From Candidatus Glassbacteria bacterium RIFCSPLOWO2_12_FULL_58_11 (GTDB lineage Bacteria > Gemmatimonadota > Glassbacteria > GWA2-58-10): a stretch of DNA of 6,344 bases. Under the pieces are notes generated by a model. That model saw only the letters and a list, made by a program, of their open reading frames with translations, searched no databases and was not told the DNA's origin. Below, piece after piece: positions 4,325 to 6,344 of the stretch; the stretch's first letter is position 1, and each line of letters begins with the position of its first letter. Position numbers and translations under genes: made by a program. Where the stretch lies: the NCBI GenBank assembly GCA_001780825.1, contig MFIX01000099.1, positions 1 through 6,344 on the forward strand, in the 5' to 3' direction.

Positions 4325-6344
4325 ATGTTGAAAGCGAGTTTCGGTTATTTCGACAAAGCGGGCGGCGAGTTCGTGGTCACCGCCTATGAAACTCCCCTGC
4401 CGCTGGTCAACTATTACTGGAACGAGCGCTTTATCTCCGGGGCAAGCCAGCACATGGCCGGGATTGGCACTTTCACGGAAAGGCCGATGCAGTACATGGA
4501 CCCGGTCTGCCGCTGCCTGATTGTCCGCGGCGAAAACCGCCACTTCTACCTCCGGGACGATGAGACGGGCGAGTACTGGAGCCCGGGCTATTATCCGGTA
4601 TTAAAAAAGCCGGACAAATTCCTCTGCCGTCACGGCCTGGGCTACTCCCGCCTGGAGGCCTCCACGTTGGGAATAGAGACTGTCCTGCGGGTCTTTGTCC
4701 CGCAGAGCCAGGCCGCGGAAATCTGGACTGTCAAACTGTCCAACCGCTCCATCCATCAGCGAACCATCCGCTTTTACAGTTTTGTCGACTGGCTCCTGAC
4801 CGGCTACCAGGAGTACTGCGACTACCATAGTGCGCTGCTGGGCCGTTACGATGAGTCGGTCAATGCGCTCAACGGGTTCAACAGTACGTTCGAGCGGCCC
4901 CACGAGCGGTTCAGCGCTTTCGTAGCCAGCGACCGCACTCCCAATGGCTTCGACTCCAGCCGGAGAGAGTTCCTCGGACCGTGCGGCAATGTGGCCGCTC
5001 CGCGCGTGGTGGTCGAGGGCCGGATGGGCGGGAGCCTGGCCGCCTGCGAAAAACTGGTCGGCGCGCTGGAGCATCTCTTCGAGCTGGCCCCCGATGAGAG
5101 CGTGGAATTCAATGTCGCCATGGGCTCCACCGATTCCCTGGAAACCACCCGCAGCATCTGCAAGGCCATTTTCGCTCCCGGCGCGGTGGAAGCCGAGTTC
5201 CATAAGATGTGCGCTGCCCTGGAGGCGAAATACTCAACCGTGGTGATCGAAACCCCCGAGGAGCGGCTCAATTATCTGTTCAACGGCTGGATCAAGCGCG
5301 CCATCCAACTGCATACAGAGGTGGGCACGGACACCGGCTGCGGCTTCCGGGATGTGATGCAGGCCGCCTGGGGCGTGGCCTCCTACGATCCGGAAAACGC
5401 CCGCCGCAAGATTATCGAATCTCTGGCTTACCAGTACGCGGATGGTCACACCCTGCGGGGCTGGAACCCGGTGGACACGCACCACTACTCGGATGGTCCG
5501 GTCTGGATCGCTCCTGCCGTGGACAGCTACCTGAAGGAAACCGGGGATTACGATTTTCTGAACCGCGAAGCGGCCTATTTTAATAGCGGCCGGGGCACGG
5601 TCTGGGAGCATACCCTCCAGGGAATCCGTCACGCCAGCTCCGATCTCGGCGAGCACGGCCTGGTGCGGATGCACTACGGCGATTGGAACGACTCGCTCAA
5701 CGGTATCGGCGTGGCGGGCCGCGGCGAATCGGTCTGGACTACTATCGCCATGATCTTTTCCATCAACTGCGCCCTCGAAATCATCCGCCACGTGCTCAAA
5801 GACAAAGCGCTGGAGAAGGAGCTGTCTCAGCGGGCGGCCGGGCTGGAAAAGGCGGTGCAGGAACAGGGCTGGGATGGAGAATGGTATCTCGAGGCCTACA
5901 ATGACGCCGGGGAGAAAGTGGGCAGCCACAGTGAGACCGAGGGCCGCATCTACCTGAACCCGCAGTCCTGGGCGGTCCTGGCCGGCATAGCCAAGGGCAA
6001 GCGCCTGGAGCAGATCCTCCGCGCCATCGACAATGAGCTCGAGTGCCCCTATGGCTCGCTGGTCCTTACTCCCGCCTACCGTAAGCGCAACCCCGGGATC
6101 GGCCGGATCACCTGGTTCGTGCCGGGGATGTGGGAGAACGCCTCGCCCTACTGCCACGGCACCTCGTTCAAGATCATGGCGGACACCTATCTCGGCCGTG
6201 GCGACAAGGCTTACCAGTCGATGCTGAAAGTCCTGCCGGACAATCCCGGGAACCCCTGCACTGTTTCGGGCTGCCCGCCCTACCAGGTGACCAACATGTA
6301 CTACGGGCCGGAGCATCCGCGACCCGGCCGGATCCTTTACTCCT
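4325..6344 (+). CDS. GH94 glycoside phosphorylase, chitobiose/cellobiose phosphorylase-like, 3' end outside window
   Basis: Family GH94 enzymes reversibly split beta-linked di- or oligosaccharides with phosphate, giving an alpha-sugar-1-phosphate, in the cytoplasm. The 673 visible codons lack a signal peptide. N-terminal FGYFD (6-10), TPLPLVNYYWNE (23-34) and YLRDDETGEYWSPG (75-88) mark the beta-sandwich domain. The helical barrel begins near 310. GFRD (340-343) is a donor-site motif and GDWND (452-456) holds the catalytic acid, with W454 and D456 equivalent to W490 and D492 of the Vibrio chitobiose phosphorylase. TWFVPGMWENASPYCHGTSF (596-615) and YYGPEHPRPG (659-668) are C-terminal landmarks; H611 is a candidate phosphate ligand. 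The window stops just before the expected SWxTGTA phosphate loop, so roughly 100 residues are missing. Unusual points: T337 where an Arg is usual before GxGFRD, QA instead of QD after it, and SDGPVW where SDDxxW is usual. Substrate is therefore uncertain; laminaribiose-type or other beta-glucosides are possible. Confidence 0.92.
   Translation, partial: MLKASFGYFDKAGGEFVVTAYETPLPLVNYYWNERFISGASQHMAGIGTFTERPMQYMDPVCRCLIVRGENRHFYLRDDETGEYWSPGYYPVLKKPDKFLCRHGLGYSRLEASTLGIETVLRVFVPQSQAAEIWTVKLSNRSIHQRTIRFYSFVDWLLTGYQEYCDYHSALLGRYDESVNALNGFNSTFERPHERFSAFVASDRTPNGFDSSRREFLGPCGNVAAPRVVVEGRMGGSLAACEKLVGALEHLFELAPDESVEFNVAMGSTDSLETTRSICKAIFAPGAVEAEFHKMCAALEAKYSTVVIETPEERLNYLFNGWIKRAIQLHTEVGTDTGCGFRDVMQAAWGVASYDPENARRKIIESLAYQYADGHTLRGWNPVDTHHYSDGPVWIAPAVDSYLKETGDYDFLNREAAYFNSGRGTVWEHTLQGIRHASSDLGEHGLVRMHYGDWNDSLNGIGVAGRGESVWTTIAMIFSINCALEIIRHVLKDKALEKELSQRAAGLEKAVQEQGWDGEWYLEAYNDAGEKVGSHSETEGRIYLNPQSWAVLAGIAKGKRLEQILRAIDNELECPYGSLVLTPAYRKRNPGIGRITWFVPGMWENASPYCHGTSFKIMADTYLGRGDKAYQSMLKVLPDNPGNPCTVSGCPPYQVTNMYYGPEHPRPGRILYS

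Noticed and set aside
4183..4389. Plus-strand open frame of 68 codons running into the GH94 gene
   Set aside because: Its start is a repeat translation (PPPLAKGGGG) and its end overlaps the GH94 gene in another frame. No ribosome site.
5234..6316. Long open frame on the minus strand (360 codons) opposite the GH94 gene
   Set aside because: It is the antisense shadow of a gene with clear family motifs. Its peptide is rich in H, G, V and R with no recognisable domain, as expected from GC-rich codon bias.

Overview
The window is a GC-rich bacterial chromosomal segment. It holds five protein-coding genes, two of them cut by the window edges, and short intergenic gaps that contain palindromic repeats. 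No tRNA, rRNA, CRISPR array, phage or transposase gene was seen. Nothing fixes the taxon. The high GC, the scattered C-run/TTT-AAA/G-run palindromes and the loosely grouped housekeeping genes fit an uncultivated, Gram-negative-type environmental lineage, but that is inference only.

Layout. Bases 1-625 (minus) are the N-terminal 208 codons of a prepilin peptidase (PilD/GspO type), whose 3' end lies outside the window. Bases 626-839 hold a palindromic repeat sitting on that gene's ribosome binding site and a second, different hairpin repeat. Bases 840-1640 (minus) encode a SpoU/TrmH-family RNA 2'-O-ribose methyltransferase, most likely from a GTG start with a good Shine-Dalgarno; a longer reading to a TTG at 1754 is possible. 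Bases 1641-1912 form the divergent gap before panB, with a plausible sigma70-like promoter. Bases 1913-2743 (plus) are panB, ketopantoate hydroxymethyltransferase. It overlaps by 4 bp (ATGA) an M24-family Xaa-Pro-type aminopeptidase at 2740-3972. Bases 3973-4324 are non-coding and contain a weak inverted repeat, a short possible gene remnant and a pair of the same palindromic repeats in inverted orientation. Bases 4325-6344 (plus) are the first 673 codons of a GH94 glycoside phosphorylase related to chitobiose/cellobiose phosphorylases, cut by the window end.

How the genes relate. Only panB and the peptidase look co-transcribed and translationally coupled. The prepilin peptidase and methyltransferase share a strand but are about 215 bp apart with repeats between them. 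The GH94 gene stands alone behind a repeat-bearing gap. There is no sign of a dedicated multi-gene system such as defence, a biosynthetic cluster or a mobile island. The most unusual item is the GH94 enzyme. It keeps the catalytic GDWND motif but departs from my recollection of the family at several donor-site motifs, so its substrate may differ from those of characterised members.
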